DNA of 64,000 nucleotides from JBGAPI01 sp044221335 (GCA_044221335.1 JBGAPI010000020.1:1-64000); one strand, 5' to 3'. Positions 25,625 to 35,190 are shown, counted from the stretch's first letter. Translations and numbers: made by a program. Notes: generated by a model from the letters alone, not told the origin.

Positions 25625-27988
25625 CTACTCGTAGGCGAGCGCCTCGCGCACAACGACCTGCAGGGCCCCCCGCGCCGGCCACAGTGCCGCGAGCACCGCG
25701 ACGACCGCGCTCAACAGCAGCCAGATCGCCATTCCGCCGACCCGCGGCACGACCAGCGTCGGCACGCTGAACATGATCCGTCCGAAGGCGTTGCATAGCG
25801 CGGCGCTGATCGGCATCGACAGCGGCAGCGCGGCGAGCCAGGACAGCGCGGCGATCACCAGCGACTCCACGACCACCAGGCCGGCGATGGTGCCGTGTCC
25901 GGCGCCGATCGCGCGCAGCACGCCGATCTCGCGGCGGCGCTCCAGCACCGCGATGCCCAGCGACGAGGCCAGGCCGAGCGCACCGACGCCGATCATCACC
26001 CAGCCCATCGCCGCCAGGAACTGCACGACCAGCAGCAGGTGGTCCTCGAACACCCGGCGCAGCTCGCCGACGGTGAGGCTGCCGACGACCGGCATGCCGG
26101 CCTCCTCGAGCGCGGCACGCAGGCGGGCGATCGCGTCGAGGCGGAGCGCGAGTCGGTCGGACGTGGTTGCGACCAGCAGCGTCGCCGCATGGTCGTCGCC
26201 ACGCAGCGCGCGCATCGCGGCCGCGGTGACGTAGGCGACCGCCTGCGGCCCGGACTCGACCACGCCCACCACCTGCCAGCGTCGCGACTGCCCGTCCACC
26301 TCGAGCGCGACCGTGCCGCCGACGGCGATCGACGGATGCGCGCGCAGCAGCTGACGGCTCACCACGATCGCGTCGGCATCGTCGACGACCAGCCAGCGGC
26401 CATCCTCGACCAGAGGCTGCAGCATCGCCGAGCCGGGCGGCGCACCGACCAGCAGGAAGGACTCGCGCATCAGGTCCGCGTCCTCGGCGACGAGCGCCCG
26501 GGTGCTCGCCAGTGCCTGCACCGCGCGGACGCCGTCGACCTTGCGCGCCGCGTCCTCCAGCGCCCCGGCGGAGGCGCCGTCGGCGAAGCGCAATGCGACG
26601 TCGTAGCGGTTGCCCGCGAAGATCCGGTCGACCGCCGTGGTCACCGAGGTGCGCAGGTTGTCGGACGCGATGAACACCGCGCCGCCGGTGGCCAGCGCGA
26701 GCAGGGTCAGGACGATGCGCTGGCGGCGGCGGAACGCGTTCGACAGCGCGAGCTGCAGCGGCCGCGACAGCCCCGGGAGCGCCGGGCCGCGGCGAACCGT
26801 GAGCGCATCGCTGGCAATGCCGGGGTCGCGCAACGCCTCCGCCACCGGCATCCGGCAGGCGCGCGCGACCGGCAGCGCCGCCGCCAGCACCGGCAGCAGC
26901 GCGCCGACGGCGAACTGCAGCGCGAGCAGCCAGGCCGGGATCGCGGTGTCGTCGAGCGGGAAGTTCAGCATGTCGGCCTTCAGTCCCGCGTAGGGCCGGG
27001 CCAGCGCCGCCGCGAGCGGCAGCGACAGCCCCGAAGAAAGCACGCCGATCAGCAGGGCGTGGCCGAGGTAGAGGACGGCGATCTGCGCGGGCGAGCCGCC
27101 CACGGCCTTCATCACGCCGATCTGGCGCACCTGGCCCGCCAGCAGCGCATGGATCAGGTTCACGATCAGGAAGGCGGCGACCAGCAGGGTCAGCGCGCCG
27201 AAGGCGCCCTGGGTCATCAGCATCGAGTCCATCTGCGCCGCGTGCGGATGGCTGAGCGGCTCGGGCACCTCGATGTCGCGCACCGTGTAGCCGTGCTGCG
27301 TCGCGAGTTCCTTCAGGTCGAGCGCGATCCTGCGCACCCCGGCGCGGTCGAGCGCGAGGTCGCGGACCACGACCTGCACCTGGTCGAGCCCTGCCGGGGC
27401 GCCGAGTTCGGCCGCGGTGGCCTGCGTGGCGTAGAGGTAGACGACGTGGTCCATCCAGCCTGGCGGCAGGCCGACATCCCGGACCACGCCCGCGATCGGC
27501 AGGCCGCGCGTCGCACCGCCGCCGATCCGCAGGGCCAGTCGATCGCCGGTCTTCGCGTTGGCGTAGCCCACCGCCGAGGTCTCGATCACGAGTTCGCCGT
27601 CGCGCGGCGGCCATTGCCCCTGCTCGGGCTGCAGTCGGCCGATCCGCGAGGTGTCCCAGTCGGACAGCACGAACAGCTCGGCGGAGAGCGTCGCGGCGCC
27701 GGTGTCGATCTTGCCCGGCAGCACCCGGCGCGCGCGCGCCGCGGCGATCTCGGGGCGTTCCCGGATCGCCGCCAGCAGGGCGTCGTCGACGCGGTCGAAG
27801 CGCAGTGTCGCCGACACCGGATGGCTGCCGACGAACTTCGTGACCGTGACGGTTCGGATCAGGCCCCAGGTGTCGAGCAGCGTGCCGGCGCCGGTCAGTG
27901 CCAGGGTCAGCGCGACGAGGACGAGCAGGCTGCGCGCACGCTGCAGCCAGGCGTCGCGCAGGAGCTTGTTCCAGCGCACGTCAGCCAT
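25625..27988 (-). CDS. FtsX-like ABC transporter permease
   Basis: This 787-residue inner-membrane permease has two FtsX-type modules. An N-terminal helix (about residues 18-40) precedes a periplasmic domain. Helices near 255-400 form the first core (LTLLVAAFLIVNLIHALLA, QIGVMKAVGGSPAQIAVLY). A second module has a helix near 430, a periplasmic domain, and C-terminal helices with RREIGVLRAIGAGHGT. This layout matches LolCE/MacB-class exporters, often for lipoproteins or peptides. The ATG at 27988 overlaps the ATPase gene by 8 bases. The substrate is not deducible. Confidence 0.92.
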   Translation of the reverse strand: MADVRWNKLLRDAWLQRARSLLVLVALTLALTGAGTLLDTWGLIRTVTVTKFVGSHPVSATLRFDRVDDALLAAIRERPEIAAARARRVLPGKIDTGAATLSAELFVLSDWDTSRIGRLQPEQGQWPPRDGELVIETSAVGYANAKTGDRLALRIGGGATRGLPIAGVVRDVGLPPGWMDHVVYLYATQATAAELGAPAGLDQVQVVVRDLALDRAGVRRIALDLKELATQHGYTVRDIEVPEPLSHPHAAQMDSMLMTQGAFGALTLLVAAFLIVNLIHALLAGQVRQIGVMKAVGGSPAQIAVLYLGHALLIGVLSSGLSLPLAAALARPYAGLKADMLNFPLDDTAIPAWLLALQFAVGALLPVLAAALPVARACRMPVAEALRDPGIASDALTVRRGPALPGLSRPLQLALSNAFRRRQRIVLTLLALATGGAVFIASDNLRTSVTTAVDRIFAGNRYDVALRFADGASAGALEDAARKVDGVRAVQALASTRALVAEDADLMRESFLLVGAPPGSAMLQPLVEDGRWLVVDDADAIVVSRQLLRAHPSIAVGGTVALEVDGQSRRWQVVGVVESGPQAVAYVTAAAMRALRGDDHAATLLVATTSDRLALRLDAIARLRAALEEAGMPVVGSLTVGELRRVFEDHLLLVVQFLAAMGWVMIGVGALGLASSLGIAVLERRREIGVLRAIGAGHGTIAGLVVVESLVIAALSWLAALPLSMPISAALCNAFGRIMFSVPTLVVPRVGGMAIWLLLSAVVAVLAALWPARGALQVVVREALAYE

Positions 27989-28700
27989 GCGCGTGCTCCG
28001 TGGCGACGATGCGGCCGTCGGCGAGCGTCACCACGCGACCGGCGTGCGCGATCGCGCCGCGCTCGTGGGTGACCATCACGATGGTCTGGCCCTGCGCCAC
28101 CAGTTCGGCGAACAGGCCGAGCAGCGCGGCGGCGGTGCGCGAGTCGAGATTTCCGGTGGGCTCGTCGGCGAGCAGCAGGGCCGGCGCGTTGGCCAGCGCG
28201 CGGGCGACCGCGACGCGCTGCTGCTGGCCGCCGGACAGCGCTGCCGGCAGTTTGTCCGCCTGGTCGGCGACGCCGACCCGGGCAAGCAGCTCCAGTGCCC
28301 GCGCGCGGCGTTCGCGCGGTGCCAGCCGGCCGGCGAAGTCCATCGGCAGGATCACGTTCTCGGCCGCCGTCAGCGTCGGCAGCAGCTGGAAGAACTGGAA
28401 CACGATGCCGACGCCGCGACGTCGCCAGGCCGACAGCTCGCGCTCGCTCATCGCGTGCAGCGCGGCGTCGTCGATCGCGAGCTCGCCCTGGCTCGGGCGG
28501 TCGATGCCGGCAAGCAGGTTCAGCAGCGTCGACTTGCCGCTGCCGGACTGGCCGACCACGGCGACGAACTCGCCGCGGCCGATGGCGAGGTCGACGTCGG
28601 CGAGCGCGGCGAAGTCGCCGGCGGGGCTGCGGTAGGTCTTGCCGAGCGCGCGACAGCGGATCAGCGGGGCAGGGGGCGGAGCGGTGGCAACGGCGTTCAT
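27981..28700 (-). CDS. ABC transporter ATP-binding protein (LolD/MacB type)
   Basis: This 239-residue ATPase has Walker A GQSGSGKST (residues 50-58), a Q-loop in VFQFFQLLPTLTAAENV, signature LSGGQQQRVAVARAL, Walker B LLLADEPTGNLD and an H-loop in MVTHE. It pairs with the overlapping permease gene. The ATG at 28700 is chosen because upstream codons in the open frame lack family similarity. The gene faces the secreted protein/LytS/LytTR operon across a 153-base gap holding a perfect palindrome. Confidence 0.94.
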   Translation of the reverse strand: MNAVATAPPPAPLIRCRALGKTYRSPAGDFAALADVDLAIGRGEFVAVVGQSGSGKSTLLNLLAGIDRPSQGELAIDDAALHAMSERELSAWRRRGVGIVFQFFQLLPTLTAAENVILPMDFAGRLAPRERRARALELLARVGVADQADKLPAALSGGQQQRVAVARALANAPALLLADEPTGNLDSRTAAALLGLFAELVAQGQTIVMVTHERGAIAHAGRVVTLADGRIVATEHAHG

Positions 28701-28764
28701 CGGCGGCTCGTCCGGGGGCGATGTCGACACCGTAGTTCCGGTTCGCCGCGCCTGCGCGCGGCTC

Positions 28765-28802
28765 ACCGGGGCAAATTCGCCGTTCGGCGAATTTGCCCCG
28801 GT
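28765..28802. promoter_or_regulatory. Perfect 38-bp palindrome between divergent operons
   Basis: Arms ACCGGGGCAAATTCGCCG (28765-28782) and its exact complement (28785-28802) are separated by TT. It lies between two divergent starts (28700 minus, 28854 plus), so it is not a 3'-end terminator, and no T-tract follows. It could be an operator, a cruciform or a member of the ATTCGC/GCGAAT hairpin group seen elsewhere in the window. The role is inferred. Confidence 0.55.
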
Positions 28803-28853
28803 ACGGTCGGAGGCAAGTGGCAGGCTCTGCGGACACCCTCCAGAGGAAGCGTC

Positions 28854-29444
28854 ATGAAGTTCAGGACCTTGGTCTTCGTCGCCGTCGCGTTGTCGTGGTC
28901 GATCGCGTCCCACGCCCAGCACGCTGTCGCCCCGCCGGTCGAGGCGCAGGGTGCCGAGGCGCGGCAGTTCGACTTCCTGCTGGGGCAGTTCGAGCTCGAG
29001 GTCACGCCGAAGATCAACAGCCTGGTCGCGATGATCCACGGCACGCCGAAGCTGGTCGGCACCCTGAAGGCGTGGAAGGTGTTCGACGGCCGCGGCATCG
29101 AGGACGAGCTCAGGATCGTCGACGCCAACGGCAATCCGGTGACGATGAGCCGCTCGCTCCGGATCTGGATCGGCGCCGACCAGCGCTGGCGCATCACCGG
29201 GGCCGACGGCTATCGTGGCCGCATCACCGACGGCAGCGCGCGACTGCGCAACGGCGAGATGCAGTCCGAGGGACACATCTACGAGGCGCAGGAGAAGACG
29301 GTGCAGACCCGTACGCGCTATACCGAGGTCGGGCCGACCGGCTTCACGATGGTGCAGGACCGCTCCGACGACGGCGGCAAGACCTGGGAGGAGGCGAGCG
29401 TGACGATCAAGGCGACCCGCACGGCAGCGACCGCGAGCCCGTGA
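28854..29444 (+). CDS. Secreted hypothetical protein, DUF1579-like
   Basis: The 196-residue product has a signal peptide (about residues 1-22, ending ASHAQ) and one domain beginning QFDFLLGQFELEV. This opening, with WKVFDGRGIEDE and EASVTIKAT, resembles DUF1579-type lipocalin-like secreted proteins. The match is from memory and modest. The ATG at 28854 follows GAGGAAG at a fair distance. Its stop overlaps the start of the LytS-like kinase by one base, so it is probably cotranscribed with the two-component pair and may be a sensed or regulated partner. Confidence 0.75.
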   Translation: MKFRTLVFVAVALSWSIASHAQHAVAPPVEAQGAEARQFDFLLGQFELEVTPKINSLVAMIHGTPKLVGTLKAWKVFDGRGIEDELRIVDANGNPVTMSRSLRIWIGADQRWRITGADGYRGRITDGSARLRNGEMQSEGHIYEAQEKTVQTRTRYTEVGPTGFTMVQDRSDDGGKTWEEASVTIKATRTAATASP

Positions 29445-30472
29445 TGGAGGGACGCGGCTGGCTGTGGGGGCAGCTGATCCTGGCGTGGCTGCCGATGTGG
29501 GTGCTGTTCGCGCTGCTGATCCATCTGGCGCACGGCACCCCGATCGGCAGCGCGGTGATCGGCGGTCTCCGGATGGTGGTGCCGGGCGCGTTGCTCGGCA
29601 TCGCCGTCCACCGCTACACCCGCCGCACGCCCTGGCCGCATCCCTTCCGGTTCCGATTCCTGCTGGCGCACCTCGTCGCGGCATCGCTCTACGCCGTCGC
29701 CTGGCTGGCGCTGGTGAGCACCGTCGACACGCTGATCACCGGGCACCTGGTGCTCAACATCGGCACCACCATCGGACCCTTCCTGGTCACCGGCGTGTGG
29801 CTGTACGCGATGGTCGCCGCGGTCGCCTACGCCAACAGCGCGGCGCGGCGAGCGGCCGAGCTCGAGGCCGGGGCGGCCCGGATGCAGCTGTCCGAGCTGC
29901 GTGCGCAGCTGCATCCGCATTTCCTGTTCAACGCGCTGCACACGGTGGTGCAGCTGATCCCGTCCGACCCGCGCGCCGCGACCCGCGCCGCCGAGCAGCT
30001 CGCGACCTCGCTGCGCGGCGTGCTGGAGGAGCAGCGGGATCTCATTCCGCTGGCCGAGGAGCTGTCCTTCGCCGAGCGCTATCTCGCGCTCGAGCAGCTT
30101 CGCTTCGGCGAACGCCTCCGCGTCCGGATCGAGGTCGATGCGAGCCTGCGCGATCTGCTCGTCCCGACTTTCGCCGTGCAGACCCTGGTCGAGAATGCGG
30201 TGCGCCACGGCGCCGCGCCGAAGGTCGAGGCGACCACGCTGACGGTGGCCGCGCGCCGCGAGGGCGGGCGGTTCTGCATCGAGGTGAGCGACGATGGCGT
30301 CGGCGTCGATCCGGCCGCACTGGGATCGTCCAGCGGTACCGGCCTCCGGCGCCTGCGTGAGCGCCTCGCCTGGCTGTACGGCGATGCGGCGCGGCTCGCG
30401 CTGGAGTCCGGTCCCGGACAGGGACTGCGCGCGAAGCTTTGGCTGCCGCTGCGCGACGAGGCGGTGGAGTGA
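29444..30472 (+). CDS. LytS/YehU-family sensor histidine kinase
   Basis: The 342-residue inner-membrane kinase has four membrane helices in the first 130 residues with almost no periplasmic loop. It then has the His_kinase motif AQLHPHFLFNALHTVVQLI (phospho-acceptor His about residue 159) and a HATPase_c domain with TLVENAVRHG (N-box) and VSDDGVG (G1). This matches the LytS class, which pairs with LytTR regulators. The start ATG overlaps the previous stop by one base, and the stop overlaps the regulator's GTG. Confidence 0.93.
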   Translation: MEGRGWLWGQLILAWLPMWVLFALLIHLAHGTPIGSAVIGGLRMVVPGALLGIAVHRYTRRTPWPHPFRFRFLLAHLVAASLYAVAWLALVSTVDTLITGHLVLNIGTTIGPFLVTGVWLYAMVAAVAYANSAARRAAELEAGAARMQLSELRAQLHPHFLFNALHTVVQLIPSDPRAATRAAEQLATSLRGVLEEQRDLIPLAEELSFAERYLALEQLRFGERLRVRIEVDASLRDLLVPTFAVQTLVENAVRHGAAPKVEATTLTVAARREGGRFCIEVSDDGVGVDPAALGSSSGTGLRRLRERLAWLYGDAARLALESGPGQGLRAKLWLPLRDEAVE

Positions 30473-31215
30473 ACGAGGCCCGGCCGGTCAGCACGCTGGT
30501 CGTCGACGACGAGCCGCTCGCGCGCGCGGGACTCGCGCGGCTCCTGGCCGAGGTCGAGTGGCTGCGCGTCGTCGGCGAGGCGGCGAGCGGTCCGGCGGCG
30601 TTGGAATCGATCGAACGCTGGCGTCCCGAGCTGGTCTTTCTCGATATCCAGATGCCGGGCTTCTCCGGCACCGATCTCCTGCCACGCCTGACGCACCGGC
30701 CGCTCGTCGTATTCACGACCGCGTTCGCGCAGCACGCCGTGACGGCGTTCGAGCTCGGCGCGCTCGACTACCTTCTGAAGCCCTTCGGCGAGGAGCGCCT
30801 TGCCGCCGCGCTGGAGCGGGTGCGCGCGACGATCGGCGAGCCGCACGCGACGCTGGAACGCTACGGGGAGCTGTTCCAGCGCGCCCCGATCAGCCGCCTG
30901 TTCGTCCGCAGCGGCCGCAGCATCGTGCCGATCGCGGTGGCCGACATCGCCTGGTTCGAGGCGGTCGGCGACTACATCGCCGCGCATGTCGGAGCATCGA
31001 CGCACCTCCTGCACCTGTCGCTGAACCAGCTCGAGGAACGCCTCGACCCGGCGGCCTTCCTGCGCCTGCATCGCGGCCACATCGTCAATCTCGCCTGCGT
31101 CGCCAGTTTCCAGCGACAGACCGACGCCTCCCTGGTCGCCGTGCTGCGCGACGGAACCCGGCTCGCAGTGAGCCGGGCGCGGGCGCAGGAGTTGCGGGCG
31201 CTGGCGCGGGAATAG
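30469..31215 (+). CDS. LytTR-family response regulator
   Basis: The 248-residue regulator has a receiver domain (about residues 7-120, phospho-acceptor Asp59 in VFLDIQMPG, Lys in YLLKPF) and a C-terminal LytTR DNA-binding domain (about 140-245, with RSGRSIVPIAVADIAWFEAVGD split by the fold and FLRLHRGHIVNL). The start is GTG at 30469, overlapping the kinase stop by 4 bases (GTGA). LytTR proteins usually bind paired 9-base direct repeats; I could not identify such a site here. Confidence 0.94.
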   Translation: MNEARPVSTLVVDDEPLARAGLARLLAEVEWLRVVGEAASGPAALESIERWRPELVFLDIQMPGFSGTDLLPRLTHRPLVVFTTAFAQHAVTAFELGALDYLLKPFGEERLAAALERVRATIGEPHATLERYGELFQRAPISRLFVRSGRSIVPIAVADIAWFEAVGDYIAAHVGASTHLLHLSLNQLEERLDPAAFLRLHRGHIVNLACVASFQRQTDASLVAVLRDGTRLAVSRARAQELRALARE

Positions 31216-31332
31216 CCGACGTGGATGTCGTCCGGTCGTGATTCGCGCCGGAATCAGGGGCTTGCTCACGGGCGCCCTTGCTGCGATGGCTATACTGATG
31301 ACGCGAATCGGGGTTCCGGCATGGAGGGCATC

Positions 31333-34227
31333 ATGCGGAATGGCGCACGTGTGGCCGCGATCGTTGCGGCGCTCGGAATGGGGCTCGCGATGGCACCGGC
31401 GGCGTCCGCGACGCCGCCTGATCTTTCCTTCGTGCCCGCCCCGGACGCGGACGGCGTGTTCGACGGCGATGGTGCGTCGCCGAGTTTCGAGATCACCCTT
31501 CCCCCATCGAGCTTCCTGCTGCATGCGACGCCGACCGGGGGATCGGGGCCGGTCGATTGCCAGCTGGATGGCAGCTGTTCGAGCGTCGAGTGCCGCATCG
31601 ACATCGTCAGCGGCGACCAGAGTGCGGCAGTCAGCAGCAATTCCGTGGCCTTCATCGGCGGCGGCAGCACGGCGGTACGGGATGTGCAGATCGACTGTCC
31701 GAAGGCCGGTCAGCCGGCCGGTGTCCTGGACTCGCACGCGCGGCTGACCTGCACGCTGTGCAAGGGCATCACGCTGCAGCCGGACAAGTCGGCGATCTGC
31801 GGCCAGACCGTGGTCCGCGTCTGGGACGTGCTGTGTGCGGCGACCAGCACCCCGGAATTCAATTCCGTTCCGGCGAGCGCTCAGGCGATCGGGCTCGCCG
31901 CCGACGTCGGAAGCTCGGCGACCGCAACCCTGACGGTGAGCAACTCGGGAAGCGCGGCGCTGGACGTGACCCCGCGAGGACTGTCCGGCGTGCTCTCGAT
32001 CCAGCCGGCGGTCAAGACGTCGATCGCGGCCGGTGCGAGCGCCGACTTCACCGTGAGCTGTGCGCCGACGGCATTCGGCGACATCACCTTGAACCTCGAT
32101 CTGGCGAGCAATGACGCCGACGAAGTCGACAACGTCTTCCCGGTGTCGTGCCACGGTCGTGCCGCCAACGCGGCCGCGGCGCCGGCCACCGGTTCGCCGA
32201 TCAGCCTGCAGACCACCATCGGGAGCACCGCCAGCACCGTCATCACGGTGGCCAACAGCGGAGACCTCGCGCTGACGCTGGCGGCCTCCGCACCACCGCT
32301 GGGCAGCCCGTTCGCGCTGCAGCCGGACGGCAGCAGCGTCGCGCCCGGCGGCAGTCGCGCATTGACCCTGAGCTGCGTCGGCACCACCGTGGGAACCGTC
32401 AATGCCACGCTCGCGTTTGGCACCAACGCTCCGAACCTGCCGGGGCTGAGCTACCCGGTGAGCTGTCAGACGGTCGCCGGCGCCGAGCCTGTGTTCGGGA
32501 GCACCCCGGCTTCGGGGGGGACCCTCGACCTTGCGACGACGGTCGGCAGCAGCACCCAGAAGACCTTGCAGATCGACAACACGGGTGTCGGATCCCTGTC
32601 GGTCAGCGCCTCGCTCGGATCCGGCGTGCCGGCGGGACTGTTGTCGGTGACGCCGAGCATCTCCGTGGGTCCCGGCCAGAGCGGCATGCTGACCCTCGGC
32701 TGCAGCGGAGTCGGGCAGGCGGCCGGCCACTACAGCACGAGCCTCGGACTGGTGACCAACGATCCGCAGCGGTCGTCCGCGGCCTACACGGTCAACTGCG
32801 ACCTCGCGGCGGCGGCGGCGCCGGAATTCGCCTCGTCACCGGCCGCCGGAACGCTGGCGGTGACGGCGGAGCAGGGGCAGACCGCCAGCCTCGCGCTGGT
32901 GGTCAGCAACATCGGCAACGCACCGTTGACGATCGGCAGCATCACCTTGCCGGTCGGGCCGAAGATCAGCCTGACGTCGCCGCAGGGACTGGCCACGCCG
33001 ATCACGATCGCCGCCGGCGGAAGCCGCACCTTCAATGTCGGATGCGCGACCGGGAGCCTCGGCACGTTTTCCGACAGCTTCGGCTTCGCCACGAACGATT
33101 CCGACGAGTCGACGGTGAACTATCCGGTCAATTGCACCGTGACCGCGAGTCATGCCGAGTTCGCCTCGCAGCCGGCGGCACCCGGAAATTTCCTGCTGCG
33201 TACCGTCAAGGGCACCGATGCCACCGCCAGCCTCGTGGTCAGCAATCTCGGAACGGCGACGCTGCAGGTCGCGCCGATCGGGGGCGCGTCGCCGCTCAGC
33301 ATCACCTCCGCCCCGACCTGCACTCCCGGAAGCCCCTGCCTCGTCGCTCCCGGGGCGAGCTTTGCCTTCTCGGTCCGCTGCTCCGCCGCCAGCGCCGGCG
33401 TCTTCGATCGCAGCTTCGTCCTCAGCACCAACGACAGCGACGAGTCTTCGGTCAATTTCAACGTGCGCTGCCAGATCGACCCGCCGCCGGCCGCGCTCGC
33501 GTCCGTACCGGCCCCCGATGCGATCATCAGCATCAACGGGACCGCCGGCAGCCTGGCATCCTCGAGTCTCCAGGTCAGCAACGCCGGCGCCGTCGGTGCG
33601 TCCGCGCTTCATGTCGACGCGAGCGGGCTTGTCACGCCGCTGTCGGTCTCGCCGGCAAGTGTCGATGTGGCGGTCGGCACGCCGCGCAACCTGTCGATCT
33701 CCTGCAGTTCCGCCATCCCCGGGACGTTCAGCCAGGTCTTGAGCCTCGCCAGCAGCGACCCGGCCCGACCGCTGGCGCGGTACACGATCAACTGCATCAT
33801 GGCCCCGCCGCCGGGTCCGGAGTTCGATGCGCTGCCGCCGGCGAACACCATTCTCCCGATCGCCGCTATCGCCGGTCTGAGGAGCTCCAGCAACATCCGG
33901 ATCTTCAACCGCGGCAGCACCAGCCTCACGGTGTCCGCCACGCAGAGCGGCGGCCCCGCCATCGCCGCGACCACGCCGGGCAGCCCGATCGCCGCCGGCG
34001 GCTTCACCGACATGCAGGTGTCCTGCGGTGGGACCCAGCGCGGCCAGTTCCTCGGCACGCTCACCCTGACGACCAACGACGCCGACGAGGGCACGGTGAA
34101 CTTCTACGTGTCCTGCACCGTGTCGTCCGGGGTGCCGGTCAGCAAGCGTCTGCGGACGGTGCTTCTGGGCAGCGCCTTCGCGAATGGGGTCGTCAATCTC
34201 GAGGTCTTCAAGGACGGGTTCGAATGA
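31333..34227 (+). CDS. Secreted choice-of-anchor D repeat protein ending in FKDGFE
   Basis: The 964-residue protein has a signal peptide (MRNGARVAAIVAALGMGLA to ASA) and a Cys-containing N-terminal region, then about seven repeats of roughly 100 residues of choice-of-anchor/ASH type. Each ends in a block like TNDxDExTVNYPVNC and starts with PxFxSxPAxG. The last residues are LEVFKDGFE, the same ending as the 3049-residue protein of this window. A start at 31321 is possible, but GGAGG at 31323-31327 sits well before the ATG at 31333. Function is unknown; a surface or extracellular role is likely. Confidence 0.85.
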   Translation: MRNGARVAAIVAALGMGLAMAPAASATPPDLSFVPAPDADGVFDGDGASPSFEITLPPSSFLLHATPTGGSGPVDCQLDGSCSSVECRIDIVSGDQSAAVSSNSVAFIGGGSTAVRDVQIDCPKAGQPAGVLDSHARLTCTLCKGITLQPDKSAICGQTVVRVWDVLCAATSTPEFNSVPASAQAIGLAADVGSSATATLTVSNSGSAALDVTPRGLSGVLSIQPAVKTSIAAGASADFTVSCAPTAFGDITLNLDLASNDADEVDNVFPVSCHGRAANAAAAPATGSPISLQTTIGSTASTVITVANSGDLALTLAASAPPLGSPFALQPDGSSVAPGGSRALTLSCVGTTVGTVNATLAFGTNAPNLPGLSYPVSCQTVAGAEPVFGSTPASGGTLDLATTVGSSTQKTLQIDNTGVGSLSVSASLGSGVPAGLLSVTPSISVGPGQSGMLTLGCSGVGQAAGHYSTSLGLVTNDPQRSSAAYTVNCDLAAAAAPEFASSPAAGTLAVTAEQGQTASLALVVSNIGNAPLTIGSITLPVGPKISLTSPQGLATPITIAAGGSRTFNVGCATGSLGTFSDSFGFATNDSDESTVNYPVNCTVTASHAEFASQPAAPGNFLLRTVKGTDATASLVVSNLGTATLQVAPIGGASPLSITSAPTCTPGSPCLVAPGASFAFSVRCSAASAGVFDRSFVLSTNDSDESSVNFNVRCQIDPPPAALASVPAPDAIISINGTAGSLASSSLQVSNAGAVGASALHVDASGLVTPLSVSPASVDVAVGTPRNLSISCSSAIPGTFSQVLSLASSDPARPLARYTINCIMAPPPGPEFDALPPANTILPIAAIAGLRSSSNIRIFNRGSTSLTVSATQSGGPAIAATTPGSPIAAGGFTDMQVSCGGTQRGQFLGTLTLTTNDADEGTVNFYVSCTVSSGVPVSKRLRTVLLGSAFANGVVNLEVFKDGFE

Positions 34228-34253
34228 GCGGTTTGCGATCCGTGGAGGTCATC

Positions 34254-34631
34254 ATGAAAGTGAAGTCGATTCGTCTCCTGATGTCGGCCGCCGTCGCCGC
34301 GCTGTGCAGCGCGGGTGCGTCGGCGAACTGCTTCAACAACGGCACCGTCTGGTGCGACGGTGCGGTCCGCGGCATCCACGTGCGGGGGGACGGCAAGGTC
34401 CTGGTGTCCCTCGGCAACTCGGTGGGTGGCGCGCTCGGCTGCGGAACGCTGGCGGCGCCGGTCGGCGCGCCAGCGGCGGAATACGTGATGATCGATCCCG
34501 CGCTGCCGCAGTATGCGGAGAAGTACCAGGCCGTACTGGTGGCGGGAGCCGCACTGTCGAGCGTTCTGGTCTATCTGGTTCCGAACGCGCAGGGGCAGTG
34601 CGCGATTTCCGCGTTCATGGTGATTCCCTGA
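34254..34631 (+). CDS. Small secreted hypothetical protein
   Basis: The 125-residue product has a signal peptide (MKVKSIRLLMSAAVAALCSA to about residue 24) and a mature part with five cysteines (NCFNNGTVWCDG, ALGCGTL, GQCAISAF), so disulfides are likely. I do not recognise the family. GGAGG at 34243-34247 precedes the ATG by about six bases. An ATG at 34224 overlapping the previous stop is possible but would break the signal peptide. It probably shares a transcript with the choice-of-anchor protein. Confidence 0.75.
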   Translation: MKVKSIRLLMSAAVAALCSAGASANCFNNGTVWCDGAVRGIHVRGDGKVLVSLGNSVGGALGCGTLAAPVGAPAAEYVMIDPALPQYAEKYQAVLVAGAALSSVLVYLVPNAQGQCAISAFMVIP

Positions 34632-34773
34632 GGCGGCCGCCGCGGCCGTCCATCGATGCGGCTACCCCGGCGCCGGCGGGTGCCGCGTCACCGGCACGCT
34701 GCGCGGGCCGCCGATGCGATCTCGGTCGATGGCGGGTCCGGTGGCCGATGTCGGCGAGGATCCGGTCGACCCA

Positions 34774-34804
34774 AACGAAAACGCCAGCAGAGGGCTGCTG
34801 GCGT
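34774..34804 (-). terminator. Rho-independent terminator after tRNA-Val
   Basis: On the minus strand, stem ACGCCAGCAG/CTGCTGGCGT with a 4-base loop is followed by TTTTCGTTT. It lies 15 bases past the tRNA-Val 3' end. Confidence 0.8.
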
Positions 34805-34818
34805 CTCGTCGTTCGAGT

Positions 34819-34893
34819 TGGTGGGCGCAACAGGGATCGAACCTGTGACCCCTACCATGTCAAGGTAGTGCTCTACCGCTGAGCTATGCGCCC
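34819..34893 (-). tRNA. tRNA-Val (GAC)
   Basis: This is a 75-base cloverleaf with acceptor stem GGGCGCA/TGCGCCC, D arm GCTCAGCGGTAGAGC, anticodon stem CTACC/GGTAG around loop TTGACAT (anticodon GAC) and T arm ACAGG-TTCGATC-CCTGT, with CCA encoded. A terminator follows. No integrase or attachment repeat is seen next to it. Confidence 0.97.
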
Positions 34894-34973
34894 AACTCGG
34901 GCCTTGCGACGGATTGCCGTCGCGAGGGGCGCGCACCTTACCAGAGCTTGCGACGAGGTTCAACGCCTCGCTT

Positions 34974-35190
34974 GGGAATTCGCTGCGCGAATTCCCCTGG
35001 CCGGGCTTCGCCCGACAAGAGCGGAGGATGGGTCAAAAGCCAATGCAATGGCCGCCCTTGCTCTTGGGCCGCATTTCGCTGTTCCGTCTTGCCGCGTTCC
35101 CTGCTGGAGGGAAGCCACCTTCGCGGCGCAGCCGCGAATTGCAAGATTCGCGCAGCGAATCTTGAGGCGCCGCGAATTTTCGGCGCCACA
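34974..35190. repeat. Cluster of short-loop hairpins, no gene
   Basis: The gap 34894-35199 holds no convincing gene. It has several perfect inverted repeats with 3-base loops: GGGAATTCGC-TGC-GCGAATTCCC (34974-34996), TTCGCGGC-GCA-GCCGCGAA (35120-35138) and CAAGATTCGC-GCA-GCGAATCTTG (35142-35164). A CGGGC-TTC-GCCCG hairpin and a GGCGCC pair are also present. The cores ATTCGC/GCGAAT recur while the outer bases change in a paired way. Confidence 0.7.

Noticed and set aside
28765..28802. Perfect hairpin as a rho-independent terminator
   Set aside because: It lies upstream of both flanking genes and has no T-run on either strand.
34819..34893. tRNA-Val as an integration site for a genomic island
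   Set aside because: No integrase and no repeated tRNA 3' end was found nearby; the adjacent gap holds only hairpins.
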